Below the pieces are notes generated by a model. That model saw only the letters and a program-made list of their open reading frames with translations. It ran no database searches and had not been told where the DNA came from. Shown here in pieces: positions 46,950-56,402 of a DNA stretch of 62,820 nt. A program made the position numbers and the translations under genes. Origin of the DNA: Plesiocystis pacifica SIR-1 (lineage in GTDB: Bacteria; Myxococcota_A; Polyangia; Nannocystales; Nannocystaceae). The first letter of the stretch is position 1; every line of letters starts with the position of its first letter. The stretch is taken from positions 1-62,820 of the forward strand of contig NZ_ABCS01000057.1 in the NCBI RefSeq assembly GCF_000170895.1. The letters are read 5' to 3'.

Positions 46950-49481
46950 GTGTCCGACCGTGACGACGAGTCCCCCGCCCCGCCCGAGGCGTCGCCCGGA
47001 CCTTGGGGACGCTGGCTCCCGGTGCTGCTCGGGGCGGCGCTGCTGGGGCTCATGGGCCTGTTCGTGGGCCTGCGCCTGGAGCTGAGCTCGGACATCACCC
47101 ACTTCCTCGCCGCGGGGGACGACGCGCGCCTGGCCATGCTCAGCCGGCAGCTGGCGGAGTCCGAGCTGACCAAGACGACGATTTTGGTGGTCGGGCCGGA
47201 GGAGGGCGCAGCGCCTGGGGAGGGCTCCCAGGCCGAGGTGCTCGCGGCGGCCGACGAGCTCGCCGCCTTCCTCGAGGGCCACGGCGAGGTCGCCTGGGTC
47301 CGCTCGGGCTGGGAGGAGGACCAGAGCGAGGCGATCTACGCCCTCTACCACCCGCGGCGCTTTTACTTCACCGCCGACGACGAGGACGCCCTCGCGGCGC
47401 GGTTGAGCGACGCGGGGCTCGAGGCGGCGGCGGCCGAGCTCCAGCGGCAGCTGCGGCTGCCGACGGCGGCGCTGATCAAGCGCCTCGCGCCCACGGATCC
47501 GCTGCTGCTCTACCCGGCGAGCCTCGAGCGCCTCGAGGACGCCCGGGCCGGCCCCCTCGAGCTCGTCGACGGCCACTTCATGACCGCCGAAGGGGACGCC
47601 GTGGTGTTCTTCTCCACGGTCCACTCGCCCTTTCGCGCGCAGCACCAGGGGCCGCTGCAGGACGCGCTGAGCGAGCGCTTCGCCGCGATCCAGGCGTCCG
47701 CGTCGACGCCCCTGCGCCTGCGCCAGAGCGGGGTCGGTCGCTTTGCTCTGCGCGCCGAGGCCCACATCCGCGGGGACATCACGCGCATCTCGGTGCTCTC
47801 GACCCTGGGCGTGGTCTTGCTGTTCCTGATCTTGTTTCGACGCCCGCGCATGGTGCTGCTCGCGAGCCTGCCCCTGGGCGCCGGGGTGCTCACGGCGATG
47901 GCCGCGGCGCTGCTGCTCTTTGGCCGCATCCACGGCCTGACCATGGCCTTCGGGGCCTCGCTGATCGGGATCTGCATCGACTACCCGGTGCACCTGTTTT
48001 GCCACCACACCCTCGAGCCCGATCCAGAGGGGGCCTCGGGGACGCTGCGGCGCATTCGGCCGGGGCTGATCCTCGGCGCGGTCACGACGGTCGCGGGCTT
48101 CGTGGGTCTGGGCTGGACCTCCTTCCCCGGGGTGCGCGAGATCGCCGTGTTCGCGGGCGTGGGCGTGAGCGCGGCCCTGCTCGCCACGCTGACCATGCTC
48201 CCCCCGCTCATGGATCTGGGCCGTGGAGGCGCGCGGGAGCTCCCGGCCCTGCAGCGGCGCCTCGCCGAGGCGAGCGCGCGCTTGATCGGCGCGCTCCAGC
48301 GACGGCGCCGAGCCCTGATCGCGCTGCCCGTGGGCACGCTGATCGTGGTCGCCGTCGCGGCGCCGCAGCTGACCTACCTCGACGACGTCTCGGCCCTGAC
48401 CCAGCCCGACGCGGATCTGCTCGCGGAGGACGAGGCCGTGCGCGCCCTGGTCTCGCGCATGGACGCGGGCCGCATGGTCGTGGCGATCGGCGAGGACGAC
48501 GAGGCGGCGCTGCGCAAGAACGACCGGGTCCACCGCCACCTCGTCGAGGCCCAGGCGGCGGGGGAGGTCGGCGAGTTCGCCTCGCTGCACGCCTTTTTGT
48601 GGTCGCGGCAGCTCCAGGAGGCGAACCTCGCGGCCTACGGCGAGGCGGGGGAGTTCGTCGCGCGTCTGGACAGCGCCTTCGCCCGGGAGGGCTTTCGGCC
48701 CGGGGCCTTCGCGGAGCTCGAGCAGGCCCTGGCGAGGGTCGAGGGCGAGGTCCCGCCCCTGGATCACGCGACCTTGGCCGATTCCCCCCTGGCCACCGCG
48801 GTCGCCTCGATGCGCGTCGAACTCGACGCGCCAGACGGAGGCACGCAGGTCGGGATCTTGAGCCTGCTGCGCGACGTCAGCGACGCCGAGGCCCTGCGCG
48901 CGCGGTTGGCCGCGGACGCCGAGCTCGAGGACGTGCATCTTTTTGACCAGCGCGCGCTCATGGCCGAGCTCTACGGTCGCCACCGCGCCCAGACCTTGCG
49001 CCTGGTCGGCGTGGGCTTGTTCGCGGTGTTCGGGATGATCCTGCTGCGCTACCGCCGGCTGGGTCCGGCCCTCGCCGCCTTTGTCCCAGCCTTGCTGGCG
49101 GCCGCGCTGACCGTCGCCGTGCTGGTCTTGCTGGGCTACGCGATCACCTTGCTCCACGTGGTCTCCCTGCTCCTGGTCCTGAGCATGGGCGTCGACTACG
49201 GCGTGTTCCTGGCCGAGGCCAACGCCCGCGCCCAGGCGGCCGAGGTGGCGGCGACGGTGTCGAGCTTGCTCGCCTGCTGCGTGACCACGGTGCTGGCTTT
49301 TGGCCTGTTGGCGATGTCGCCCAACCCTGCGCTGCGTGCCATCGGGCTGACCACCGGGGTGGGGGTGCTCGCCAGCTTGGTGCTCGCGCCCACGGCTCTG
49401 GTCTTGTTTGCTGAAGCTCCCAAACTAAAGGACAGTCAAGCTTCCGAGCCCCCGTCGCTCCCCCGAGACCCTCCGCCATGA
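46950..49481 (+). CDS. MMPL/RND-family exporter of the pigment cluster
   Basis: An 843-residue inner-membrane transporter with about 12 helices in two halves, each preceded by a long periplasmic loop, as in MMPL proteins. Segments such as GLTMAFGASLIGICIDYPVH and ITLLHVVSLLLVLSMGVDYG carry the charged Asp-Tyr pairs of the proton relay. Aryl-polyene clusters include such an exporter that hands the product to the LolA-like carrier. GTG 46950 is the start; its stop overlaps the DUF3261 lipoprotein start (ATGA). Confidence 0.9.
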   Translation: MSDRDDESPAPPEASPGPWGRWLPVLLGAALLGLMGLFVGLRLELSSDITHFLAAGDDARLAMLSRQLAESELTKTTILVVGPEEGAAPGEGSQAEVLAAADELAAFLEGHGEVAWVRSGWEEDQSEAIYALYHPRRFYFTADDEDALAARLSDAGLEAAAAELQRQLRLPTAALIKRLAPTDPLLLYPASLERLEDARAGPLELVDGHFMTAEGDAVVFFSTVHSPFRAQHQGPLQDALSERFAAIQASASTPLRLRQSGVGRFALRAEAHIRGDITRISVLSTLGVVLLFLILFRRPRMVLLASLPLGAGVLTAMAAALLLFGRIHGLTMAFGASLIGICIDYPVHLFCHHTLEPDPEGASGTLRRIRPGLILGAVTTVAGFVGLGWTSFPGVREIAVFAGVGVSAALLATLTMLPPLMDLGRGGARELPALQRRLAEASARLIGALQRRRRALIALPVGTLIVVAVAAPQLTYLDDVSALTQPDADLLAEDEAVRALVSRMDAGRMVVAIGEDDEAALRKNDRVHRHLVEAQAAGEVGEFASLHAFLWSRQLQEANLAAYGEAGEFVARLDSAFAREGFRPGAFAELEQALARVEGEVPPLDHATLADSPLATAVASMRVELDAPDGGTQVGILSLLRDVSDAEALRARLAADAELEDVHLFDQRALMAELYGRHRAQTLRLVGVGLFAVFGMILLRYRRLGPALAAFVPALLAAALTVAVLVLLGYAITLLHVVSLLLVLSMGVDYGVFLAEANARAQAAEVAATVSSLLACCVTTVLAFGLLAMSPNPALRAIGLTTGVGVLASLVLAPTALVLFAEAPKLKDSQASEPPSLPRDPPP

Positions 49482-50242
49482 CCACCCGCCCAAGCCTCCG
49501 CCCCTTCGCGCTCGCGCTGCTCTTTTCTCTCCCGCTGGCCGCCGGCTGCACCGTCAACGTGAGCGCGGGGAGCTCGAGCCCCGAAAGCGGCGGATCGTCG
49601 GAGTCCAAGGGCGACGAGGCCCGCCCCAACAACGACGGCAGCGGGCCCGTGGTCGAGGATCCGGGGCAGGAGTCCGCGAGCCAACCGATGGAGCTGGGCG
49701 CCTACCCCGGCGAGCTGATCCCCACGGCCGACATCGGCCAGGAGTTCATGGCGCGGCAGGAGCTCGAGGGCGAGTTCAACGGCGAGACCTTCAAATTCTC
49801 CGCGGTGCTCCAGGTCAAGGGCGGGGTGCTCACGGTGCTCGGGCTCACGCCCATGGGCACCAAGGCCTTCATCCTCGAGCAAGAGGGAACGGAGGTCCGG
49901 TTCACGCCGTTGATCGATCGCCAGATGCCCTTCCCCCCGGAGTTCGTGCTCCAGGACGTGCACCGCACCTGGTTGTGGCACGCCCGGCTGCCGTGGGGAG
50001 ATCGCCCGAGTGAGGAGGCGCCCAGCACCGAGATCGCCGGTGAGCGGGTGAGCGAGGTGTGGACCAACGGCGCCCTGGTCCGGCGGACCTTCGAGCGCCT
50101 CGACGGCCAGCCCGAAGGTTCGCTGCGCGTCGACTACATCGGTGGACACCGCACCGGGAAGCCGGCGGAGCGGGTCGTCATCGACAACGGCTGGTTTGGA
50201 TACCGGCTGGAGATCGAGACGGTCGAGTGGCAAAAGCTCTGA
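49478..50242 (+). CDS. DUF3261-type lipoprotein of the pigment cluster
   Basis: A 254-residue lipoprotein with lipobox AAGC (Cys24) and a Ser/Glu-rich linker to about residue 70. The rest fits DUF3261, found in aryl-polyene loci: KGGVLTVLGLTPMGTKAFIL, PFPPEFVLQDVHRTWLW and a closing GYRLEIETVEW. By analogy with LolB it may receive the lipidated pigment at the outer membrane, an inference from its association with LolA-like genes. It overlaps the exporter by ATGA. Confidence 0.82.
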   Translation: MTTRPSLRPFALALLFSLPLAAGCTVNVSAGSSSPESGGSSESKGDEARPNNDGSGPVVEDPGQESASQPMELGAYPGELIPTADIGQEFMARQELEGEFNGETFKFSAVLQVKGGVLTVLGLTPMGTKAFILEQEGTEVRFTPLIDRQMPFPPEFVLQDVHRTWLWHARLPWGDRPSEEAPSTEIAGERVSEVWTNGALVRRTFERLDGQPEGSLRVDYIGGHRTGKPAERVVIDNGWFGYRLEIETVEWQKL

Positions 50243-50385
50243 TCGCCCCACGACCCCCCGCGCCCCGTACAAGCTGTGCCGAGGGTAGTCCAGGCCCTGT
50301 CCAAGGTGGTCTGTTCAAGGCCGGAGCGCGCTGCTATTTTCTCGCGTCCCGGTGACCCCGGGAAACGCGCGTTCGCTCACCGTTC

Positions 50386-51615
50386 ATGGCCTCCTTTCCG
50401 ATCACCGCCTACTCCGCCTGTAGCGGGCTGGGCCAGACGACCGCCGAGGTCATCGATGGTCTGTTCGCCGGCCGCTCGGGGCTCACGCCGGCCGACCCCG
50501 GGCTGGGCGTGGCGACCCACGTGGGCAAGGTCCCCGGGGTGCTGCCGGCTCTGCGTCCGGAGGTCGAGGCCTACGAGGGGCGCCAAGCTCGGTTGACCCA
50601 GCTGGTGACGCTGCCCTTGTTGCCGGCCGTGGACGCCGCGAAGGCGCGCTGGGGTGCCTCGCGCATCGCTTTGATTTTGGGCACGAGCACGGCGGGCATC
50701 GCCGCGAGCGAGTCGGCCTGGGTCCACGCTCGGGACCACGGGCGCCTGCCCGCGAGCTTCGCCATCGAGCGCCAGCACTCGATCCACGCGACCTGCGAGG
50801 TCACGCGGCTGCTCACGGGGATCACCGGCCCCGGCTACGTGATCTCGACGGCCTGCTCGTCGAGCGGGAAGGTGTTCGCGTCGGCCCTGCGCCTGCTCGA
50901 GGCGGGCATCGTCGACGCGGCCCTGGTCGGCGGCGTCGATAGCCTGTGTCAGCTGACCGTGCGCGGCTTCGCCAGCCTCGAGGTGCTCTCGCCCGAGCCC
51001 TGCCGACCCTTCTCGGCCGAGCGCCGCGGCATCAACATTGGCGAGGGCGGGGCGTTGATGCTGATCGAGCGCGAGCGCCACGCTCCGCTCGGGGCCGGGG
51101 AGCGCGGGGTCGCGCTCTTGGGCGTGGGCGAGAGCTCCGACGCCCACCACATGACCTCGCCGCACCCCGAGGGGCTCGGCGCCCGCATGGCCATGGCGCG
51201 CGCGCTGGCCAGCGCGGGGCTCGAGGCGAGCGCGATCGACCAGGTCAACGTGCACGGCACGGGCACGCACAAGAACGACGCGACGGAGAGCCGGGCGCTG
51301 CTCGATCTGTTCGGCGCGGGCGAAGCGGGGACGCTGCCCGAGGGCCTCGCCGTCGTCGCGACCAAGGGCTACACCGGGCACATGCTGGGCGCGGCCGGGG
51401 CGATCGAGGCGGTGTTCGTCGCGGCGACCATGGAGCGCGCGCTGCTGCCGGTCAGCCGCGGCTGCGACCCCGTCGACCCCGACTTGGGCGTGGCGGTCGA
51501 GGGCGCGGGCGCGAGCCAGCCGCGGGCGCGGCAGACCCGGCGCGCGCTGAGCAACTCCCTGGCCTTCGGCGGCTCCAACGTCAGCGTGCTGCTGGGCGCG
51601 GAGGGCGAGGCGTGA
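50386..51615 (+). CDS. apeO: Aryl-polyene beta-ketoacyl synthase
   Basis: A 409-residue condensing enzyme. The catalytic Cys157 is in STACSSSGKVFASALR, and the two His are in VHGTGTHKND and KGYTGHMLGAAG. It extends the carrier-bound chain with malonyl units. A gap of 143 bases separates it from the DUF3261 gene, so a second promoter may lie there. Its stop overlaps the start of the chain-length-factor-like gene (GTGA), and in the characterised E. coli pathway the two form a heterodimer. Confidence 0.88.
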   Translation: MASFPITAYSACSGLGQTTAEVIDGLFAGRSGLTPADPGLGVATHVGKVPGVLPALRPEVEAYEGRQARLTQLVTLPLLPAVDAAKARWGASRIALILGTSTAGIAASESAWVHARDHGRLPASFAIERQHSIHATCEVTRLLTGITGPGYVISTACSSSGKVFASALRLLEAGIVDAALVGGVDSLCQLTVRGFASLEVLSPEPCRPFSAERRGINIGEGGALMLIERERHAPLGAGERGVALLGVGESSDAHHMTSPHPEGLGARMAMARALASAGLEASAIDQVNVHGTGTHKNDATESRALLDLFGAGEAGTLPEGLAVVATKGYTGHMLGAAGAIEAVFVAATMERALLPVSRGCDPVDPDLGVAVEGAGASQPRARQTRRALSNSLAFGGSNVSVLLGAEGEA

Positions 51616-52457
51616 AGGCTTTCCTGCGCGGCGTGGGCCTGTGGAGCCCGACGGCCGGGACCGTCGCCAGCTGGCTCGAGGCCGGCGCGCCGGCGGATCT
51701 CGGGGGCGTCGACGAGGCCGGCAAGCGGCCGCCCGCCGACTTGCTGCACTCGCGCCTGCGCCGGCGCACGAGCACCTTGACCCGGGCGGCGGTCACGGCT
51801 CTGGTCGAGGCCTGCACGGCAGGGGGGGCGCCCCTCGACGAGTGCCGCATCGTGTTGGCGTCGAGCTACGGGGAGATCGAGACCACCGTCGACATCCTCG
51901 GGCAGCTCGCCGACCCCGAGGGCCCGGTCTCGCCGACCAAGTTCCACAACAGCGTGCACAACACGGCCACGGGCTACATGTCGATCGCGGCGGGTAACCG
52001 CTGGCCGTCGACGGCGCTGGCCGCTGGCTCTCGGGCCCTCGAGGTCGGCGTGCTCGAGGCCCTCGCGGGGCTGGCCGCCGGAGGTCCGCAGCGGGTCGTG
52101 GTGATCCTCGCCGAGGAGCGGCTGCCCGCGCCCTTCGAGCGCGAGGACGCGGACCCGACCTTCGCCGTGGCCCTGCACTTCGACGCCGAGGCCGGGGGCG
52201 AGGCTTGCCCCGAGAGCCTCGACCTGCCCGTGGAGCTGTGCGAGCTCGAGCTGGGCCCCGAACACGGCGACGACGCTGGCGTGGGCGCGGGGGCCGACGG
52301 GATCGCGTCGACCCTCGCGGACCTGCTGCCCCTGCTCCGGCGGGTGCTCGTCGACCGCGAGGGCGCGGACACGGTCGCGCTCTCGCAAGCCCGCACCCGA
52401 GGCCACGCGCGTCGCTGGGGACTGCGGATCGGAGCCGGCGCCGGAGAGGCCTCGTGA
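51612..52457 (+). CDS. apeC: Chain-length-factor-like ketosynthase partner (ApeC type)
   Basis: A 281-residue truncated ketosynthase-like protein (Ketoacyl-synt_2 type). It keeps the thiolase-fold core (RIVLASSYGEIETTVDIL; KFHNSVHNTATGYMSIAA) but lacks the catalytic Cys: the equivalent position reads STALAAGSRALEVG. It therefore cannot condense and probably partners the preceding ketosynthase to set chain length. GTG 51612 overlaps the preceding stop. Confidence 0.85.
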   Translation: MKAFLRGVGLWSPTAGTVASWLEAGAPADLGGVDEAGKRPPADLLHSRLRRRTSTLTRAAVTALVEACTAGGAPLDECRIVLASSYGEIETTVDILGQLADPEGPVSPTKFHNSVHNTATGYMSIAAGNRWPSTALAAGSRALEVGVLEALAGLAAGGPQRVVVILAEERLPAPFEREDADPTFAVALHFDAEAGGEACPESLDLPVELCELELGPEHGDDAGVGAGADGIASTLADLLPLLRRVLVDREGADTVALSQARTRGHARRWGLRIGAGAGEAS

Positions 52458-52978
52458 GCGCCGAGGCCGCGAGCGCGGAGGCCCTCGCCGCCCTCCCGGC
52501 CATGGCCGAGCTGGTGCCGCACGATCCGCCCATGCTCCTGGTCGACGCGATCACGGCCTGGACCCCGACCACCGCGACGGTCGTGACCAAGATCCGCGCG
52601 GGCAGCCCCTTCGTCGTCGACGGCCGGGTGCCCGCGAGCTTCGGGCTCGAGTACATGGCCCAGGCCGTGGCCGCGGCCAAGGGCGCGGCGCGGCATCTCG
52701 GCGCTGGCGAGGCCTCGACGGACGCCCAGGCGCCCATCGGGATGCTGCTCGGGAGCCGAGAGCTGCGCTTGATGGTCGAGTCCTTCGCGGTCGGAGACGC
52801 CCTCGAGATCCACGTCGAGCGCGAGTACGATGACGGTACCCTGGCCCGCTACGTGTGTGAGCTGCGGCGCGCTCGGTCGGAGACCGAGGAGGCCGGCGAG
52901 CTGTTGGCCGGGGCCTCGCTGACCGTGATGATCGTCGACGAGTCGTCCACGGACGAGCCCGGCGGCGAGGTGCGCTGA
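52454..52978 (+). CDS. apeP: ApeP-like 3-hydroxyacyl-ACP dehydratase
   Basis: A 174-residue hotdog protein. LVPHDPPMLLVDAI carries the family His, and VPASFGLEYMAQAVAAAKGA the central helix. It dehydrates 3-hydroxyacyl-carrier intermediates, giving the conjugated double bonds; in the known pathway it pairs with the ApeI-type domain that is here fused to the ligase. GTG 52454 overlaps the chain-length-factor stop (GTGA). Confidence 0.85.
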   Translation: MSAEAASAEALAALPAMAELVPHDPPMLLVDAITAWTPTTATVVTKIRAGSPFVVDGRVPASFGLEYMAQAVAAAKGAARHLGAGEASTDAQAPIGMLLGSRELRLMVESFAVGDALEIHVEREYDDGTLARYVCELRRARSETEEAGELLAGASLTVMIVDESSTDEPGGEVR

Positions 52979-53011
52979 GCGCCCAAACGAGGGGCCAGGC
53001 TGAGGCAGACC

Positions 53012-53767
53012 ATGAGCGAGACCGCGACTTCTCCAGACCAACCGAAGACCGGCGAGTGGGCCCTGATCACGGGGGCGAGCCGGGGGATCGGGGCCGCCAT
53101 CGCGCAGGCCCTGGCCGCCGACGGCTACGGCGTGCTGCTCAACTACCGCAGCAACCATGAGGCCGCGTCCGCCGTCGAGGCGCAGATCCGCGAGGCCGGC
53201 GGGGTCGCCGAGCGGCTGTGCTTCGACGTCGCCGACGCCACCGCCAGCGGCGAGGCCATGACGGCCCTGGTCGCCGGCGACAAGGTCGTCTCGGTGCTGG
53301 TCAACAACGCAGGCGTCAGCGCCGACACGGCCTTCCCGGCCATGGAGCGCGAGGCCTGGGAGCGCGTGCTCGCCCCGACCCTCGACGGCTTCTACAACGT
53401 CACCCGGCCCCTGGTCATGCCCATGGTCCGCCGCCGGCGCGGGCGGATCATCAACATCAGCTCGGTCTCGGGGCTGATCGGCAACCGCGGGCAGGTCAAC
53501 TACTCCGCGGCCAAGGCCGGGTTGATCGGCGCCACGCGTTCGCTGGCGCGGGAGCTGGCCAAGCGCAAGATCACCGTCAACGCCGTGGCGCCGGGGCTCA
53601 TCGACACGGACATGAGCGAGGACGCGCCGGCCGAGATGATCAAGCACATCCCGATGCGGCGCATGGGCACGGCCGAGGAGGTCGCCAAGCTCGTGCGCTT
53701 CTTGGCCAGCCCGGACGCGGCCTACATCACCGGGCAGGTGATCGCCATCGACGGGGGCCTGACTTGA
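53012..53767 (+). CDS. apeQ: FabG-like 3-ketoacyl-ACP reductase of the pigment cluster
   Basis: A 251-residue SDR. The nucleotide-binding motif GASRGIGAAIAQAL, NNAG, and the catalytic Ser-Tyr-Lys (NISSVSGLIG, then YSAAKAG) are present, with the C-terminal YITGQVIAIDGG typical of FabG. It reduces the 3-keto group each cycle with NADPH. Its stop overlaps the TTG start of the second ketosynthase. Confidence 0.9.
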   Translation: MSETATSPDQPKTGEWALITGASRGIGAAIAQALAADGYGVLLNYRSNHEAASAVEAQIREAGGVAERLCFDVADATASGEAMTALVAGDKVVSVLVNNAGVSADTAFPAMEREAWERVLAPTLDGFYNVTRPLVMPMVRRRRGRIINISSVSGLIGNRGQVNYSAAKAGLIGATRSLARELAKRKITVNAVAPGLIDTDMSEDAPAEMIKHIPMRRMGTAEEVAKLVRFLASPDAAYITGQVIAIDGGLT

Positions 53768-55050
53768 GGCCCGACTCGAGGCCCGACTCGAGGCCTGGCT
53801 CGAGTCCGGGCCGGGGCGCGCCCGACCACGAGCGCGTCGTGGTCACGGGCATGGGGGTCTGTTCGCCGATCGGCAACGACCTCGAGACTGTCGCCCGGGC
53901 GCTCCAGTCGGGGCAGGGGGGCATCGCGCCGGTGCCCGAGTGGACGGATCGCTTCGCCATGAACACCGGCGTGGCCGGGCTGGTGTCGGGGATCGAGCGG
54001 CGCAGCTACCCACGGCGCAAGGTCCGGACCATGGGCCGCGTCGCGCTGCTCGCCACGCACGCGAGCGAGGCCGCCGTCGCCGACGCGGGCCTCGACGCGT
54101 CCCTGCTCGGGAACGGGCGCGTGGGCCTGGCCTACGGATCGACCCACGGTTCGTCGGCCGAGACCGAGGCCTACTGCCGCGAAGTGTTCCGCGAGGACAG
54201 CCTCCAGGGCATCGCGGGCAGCCACTTTCTCAAATTCATGAGCCACACCTGCGCGGCCAACCTCGCCGAGTTCTTCGGCATCCGGGGCCGCGTGCAGCCG
54301 ACCTGCTCGGCGTGCACGAGCGGGAGCCAGGCGATCGGCGCGGGCTATGAGGCGGTGCGCTACGGCATGGCCGACGTGATGATCGTGGGCGGGGCCGAGG
54401 AGGCTCACTTCATCCCGGCCGGGGTCTTCGACGTGATGTTCGCGGCCTCGTCCAAGTACAACGCCACCCCCGAGTCGACGCCGCGACCCTTCGACGCGGC
54501 CCGGGACGGCGTGGTCATTGGTGAGGGTGCCGGGACGCTGGTGCTCGAGCGCCTCGATCACGCGCGTCGGCGCAACGCCACCATCCACGCCGAGCTGCTC
54601 GGCTACGCGACCAGCTGCGACGGGATTCACCTGACCAAGCCCTCGTGGGAGGGCATGGTGCGCTGCATGCAGTTGGGTCTTCGGGCCGCGGGGGTCGAGG
54701 CGAGCGAGGTCGACTACGTCAACGCCCACGGCACGGCCACGGAGCTGGGCGACATCGCGGAGTCGCGGGCGACCGCGGAGGTGTTCGGCGCGCGGACCCC
54801 GGTCTCGACGCAAAAGAGCTACACGGGCCACACCCTCGGGGCATGCGGTGCCCTCGAGAGCGTGTTCTCCCTGCTGATGATGGCGCGCCGCTTCATCGCC
54901 CCCAACCGCAACCTCAAGCAGGTCGATCCGCGCTGCGCGATGCTCGACTACGTGCGTGGGGACGCGCGCACGGCGAATCTGGACGTGATCGCGTCCAACA
55001 ACTTTGCCTTCGGCGGAATCAACACCTCGCTGGTGTTCCGCCGCTTGTGA
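53764..55050 (+). CDS. apeR: FabF-like ketosynthase of the pigment cluster (ApeR type)
   Basis: A 428-residue ketosynthase when read from TTG 53764, which overlaps the reductase stop (TTGA). The N-terminus encodes RPDSRPDSRPGS from a tandem DNA repeat and then enters the fold at RVVVTGMGVCSPIGND. Active-site Cys184 is in TCSACTSGSQAIGAG; His residues are in NAHGTATELGD and KSYTGHTLGACG. A second, different ketosynthase is normal in aryl-polyene clusters and probably makes the first condensation or a specific elongation step. GTG 53837 is an alternative start without the repeat. Confidence 0.85.
   Translation: MRPDSRPDSRPGSSPGRGAPDHERVVVTGMGVCSPIGNDLETVARALQSGQGGIAPVPEWTDRFAMNTGVAGLVSGIERRSYPRRKVRTMGRVALLATHASEAAVADAGLDASLLGNGRVGLAYGSTHGSSAETEAYCREVFREDSLQGIAGSHFLKFMSHTCAANLAEFFGIRGRVQPTCSACTSGSQAIGAGYEAVRYGMADVMIVGGAEEAHFIPAGVFDVMFAASSKYNATPESTPRPFDAARDGVVIGEGAGTLVLERLDHARRRNATIHAELLGYATSCDGIHLTKPSWEGMVRCMQLGLRAAGVEASEVDYVNAHGTATELGDIAESRATAEVFGARTPVSTQKSYTGHTLGACGALESVFSLLMMARRFIAPNRNLKQVDPRCAMLDYVRGDARTANLDVIASNNFAFGGINTSLVFRRL
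53766..53801. repeat. Three tandem 12-bp repeats in the ketosynthase 5' end
   Basis: Copies at 53766-53777, 53778-53789 and 53790-53801, the last with two changes. They encode repeated RPDS/RPGS at the extreme N-terminus, ahead of the conserved fold. Confidence 0.9.
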
Positions 55051-55138
55051 GTCCGCCAAGGCTCGCCCGCGTCGAGCACGACGGATCGAGGCACCGATCG
55101 CGGCCAGACGCGTTAGACTGCCCGCCGGAGCGCGCCGC

Positions 55139-56359
55139 ATGTTCGGAGCCGTCGAAGACGTCATCGTGATCGGGGCCGGGCCTGCAGGGTCAGCCGCCGC
55201 CAACCTCCTGGCCCAGGGGGGACATCGCGTGCTCGTGCTCGAGGCGGCCTACTTCCCGCGCTTTCACATCGGCGAGTCGCTGCTGCCCTCGGAGCTGGCG
55301 ATCACCGAACGCCTGGGCGTCGATCTCGACGGCGTGCCCTTCCTGCGCAAGCGCGGGGCCGTGTTCATCGACGAGCGGGACGGCCGGCGGGCGACCTTCT
55401 CTTTCGACGAGGGTCTGCCGGGCACCCCGGATCACGCCCACCAAGTCGATCGGGCGACCTTCGACCACGAGCTGCTGCGGGCGGCCGAGCGGGCCGGTGC
55501 GCTGGTCCTGCAGGGCCACCGCGTCGTCGAGGTCGAGGTCGGCGACCGGGACGTGCGGGTGGTCGCGGACATCGTCGACGAGCGCGGGCGGGCCACGGGC
55601 GAGAGCTTCGAGGCCAAGGGCCGCTACCTCGTCGACGCGAGCGGGCAAAAGGCGCTGCTCGCCCGCCGCGACCACACCCTCGAGCCCTACCGCGACTTCG
55701 GACGGGCGGCTGCCTTTTGCCGCTTCGACGGGCTGCGCCCCGAGATCGTCGCCGAGCTCCACGAGCGCGGGGACATCATCGTCAAGATCATCGAGGACGG
55801 GTGGATGTGGGCCATCCCCATGCTCGAGGGCCTGAGCGTTGGCCTGGTCAAGACCACGGGCCGGATGCGGCCTCAGCTGCTCGTCGACGCCGTCGCCGGC
55901 TCGCCGTTGCTGTCGCGGCTGACCAAGGACGCGCGCCGCGGCCCCGTCGGGCTCGCGGGCAACTTCTCCTATCGCAACGTCACGCCCTACGGGGCCCGCT
56001 ACGCCTGCATCGGCGACGCGGCGCACTTCCTCGACCCGGTGTTCTCCTCGGGCGTCGCGCTGGCCCTCGCCGGGGCGGAGCGGCTCGCCGATCACCTGGC
56101 CCCGGCGCTGACCCAGGGACGGGAGGCCGACCCCAAGCTCATGGTCGAGGCCGAGGCCGAGATGGCCGTGGCCTACGAGGCCTTCCGGCGCTTCATCCAT
56201 CGCTTCTATCACACGCGCCTGGTCGACAACGTGCTGCTCGGGAACCACCACACGGGTCAGAACTTCCGGGCGGGGGTCATCTCGGTGCTCGCCGCCGACG
56301 TGTGGCGCGACGACAACCCCTTCCAGAACATGTTGCTTCGGGCGCGCCGCTACGGCTGA
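55139..56359 (+). CDS. FAD-dependent halogenase/monooxygenase-like enzyme
   Basis: A 406-residue flavoprotein. The FAD Rossmann motif is GAGPAGSAAANLLAQGG, followed by FPRFHIGESLLPSEL, as in phenolic and acyl-carrier-bound halogenases. WMWAIP matches WxWxIP of flavin-dependent halogenases, and YACIGDAAHFLDPVFSSGV closes the fold. Without WxWxIP it would be called a generic hydroxylase or reductase; with it, halogenation of the aryl head is plausible, as in brominated xanthomonadins. It starts 88 bases after the ketosynthase and is the last gene of the run. Confidence 0.78.
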   Translation: MFGAVEDVIVIGAGPAGSAAANLLAQGGHRVLVLEAAYFPRFHIGESLLPSELAITERLGVDLDGVPFLRKRGAVFIDERDGRRATFSFDEGLPGTPDHAHQVDRATFDHELLRAAERAGALVLQGHRVVEVEVGDRDVRVVADIVDERGRATGESFEAKGRYLVDASGQKALLARRDHTLEPYRDFGRAAAFCRFDGLRPEIVAELHERGDIIVKIIEDGWMWAIPMLEGLSVGLVKTTGRMRPQLLVDAVAGSPLLSRLTKDARRGPVGLAGNFSYRNVTPYGARYACIGDAAHFLDPVFSSGVALALAGAERLADHLAPALTQGREADPKLMVEAEAEMAVAYEAFRRFIHRFYHTRLVDNVLLGNHHTGQNFRAGVISVLAADVWRDDNPFQNMLLRARRYG

Positions 56360-56402
56360 GCCGCCCCGTGAAGCTGGGTGGCTGGGCGTCTACCCTGGGC
56401 GC

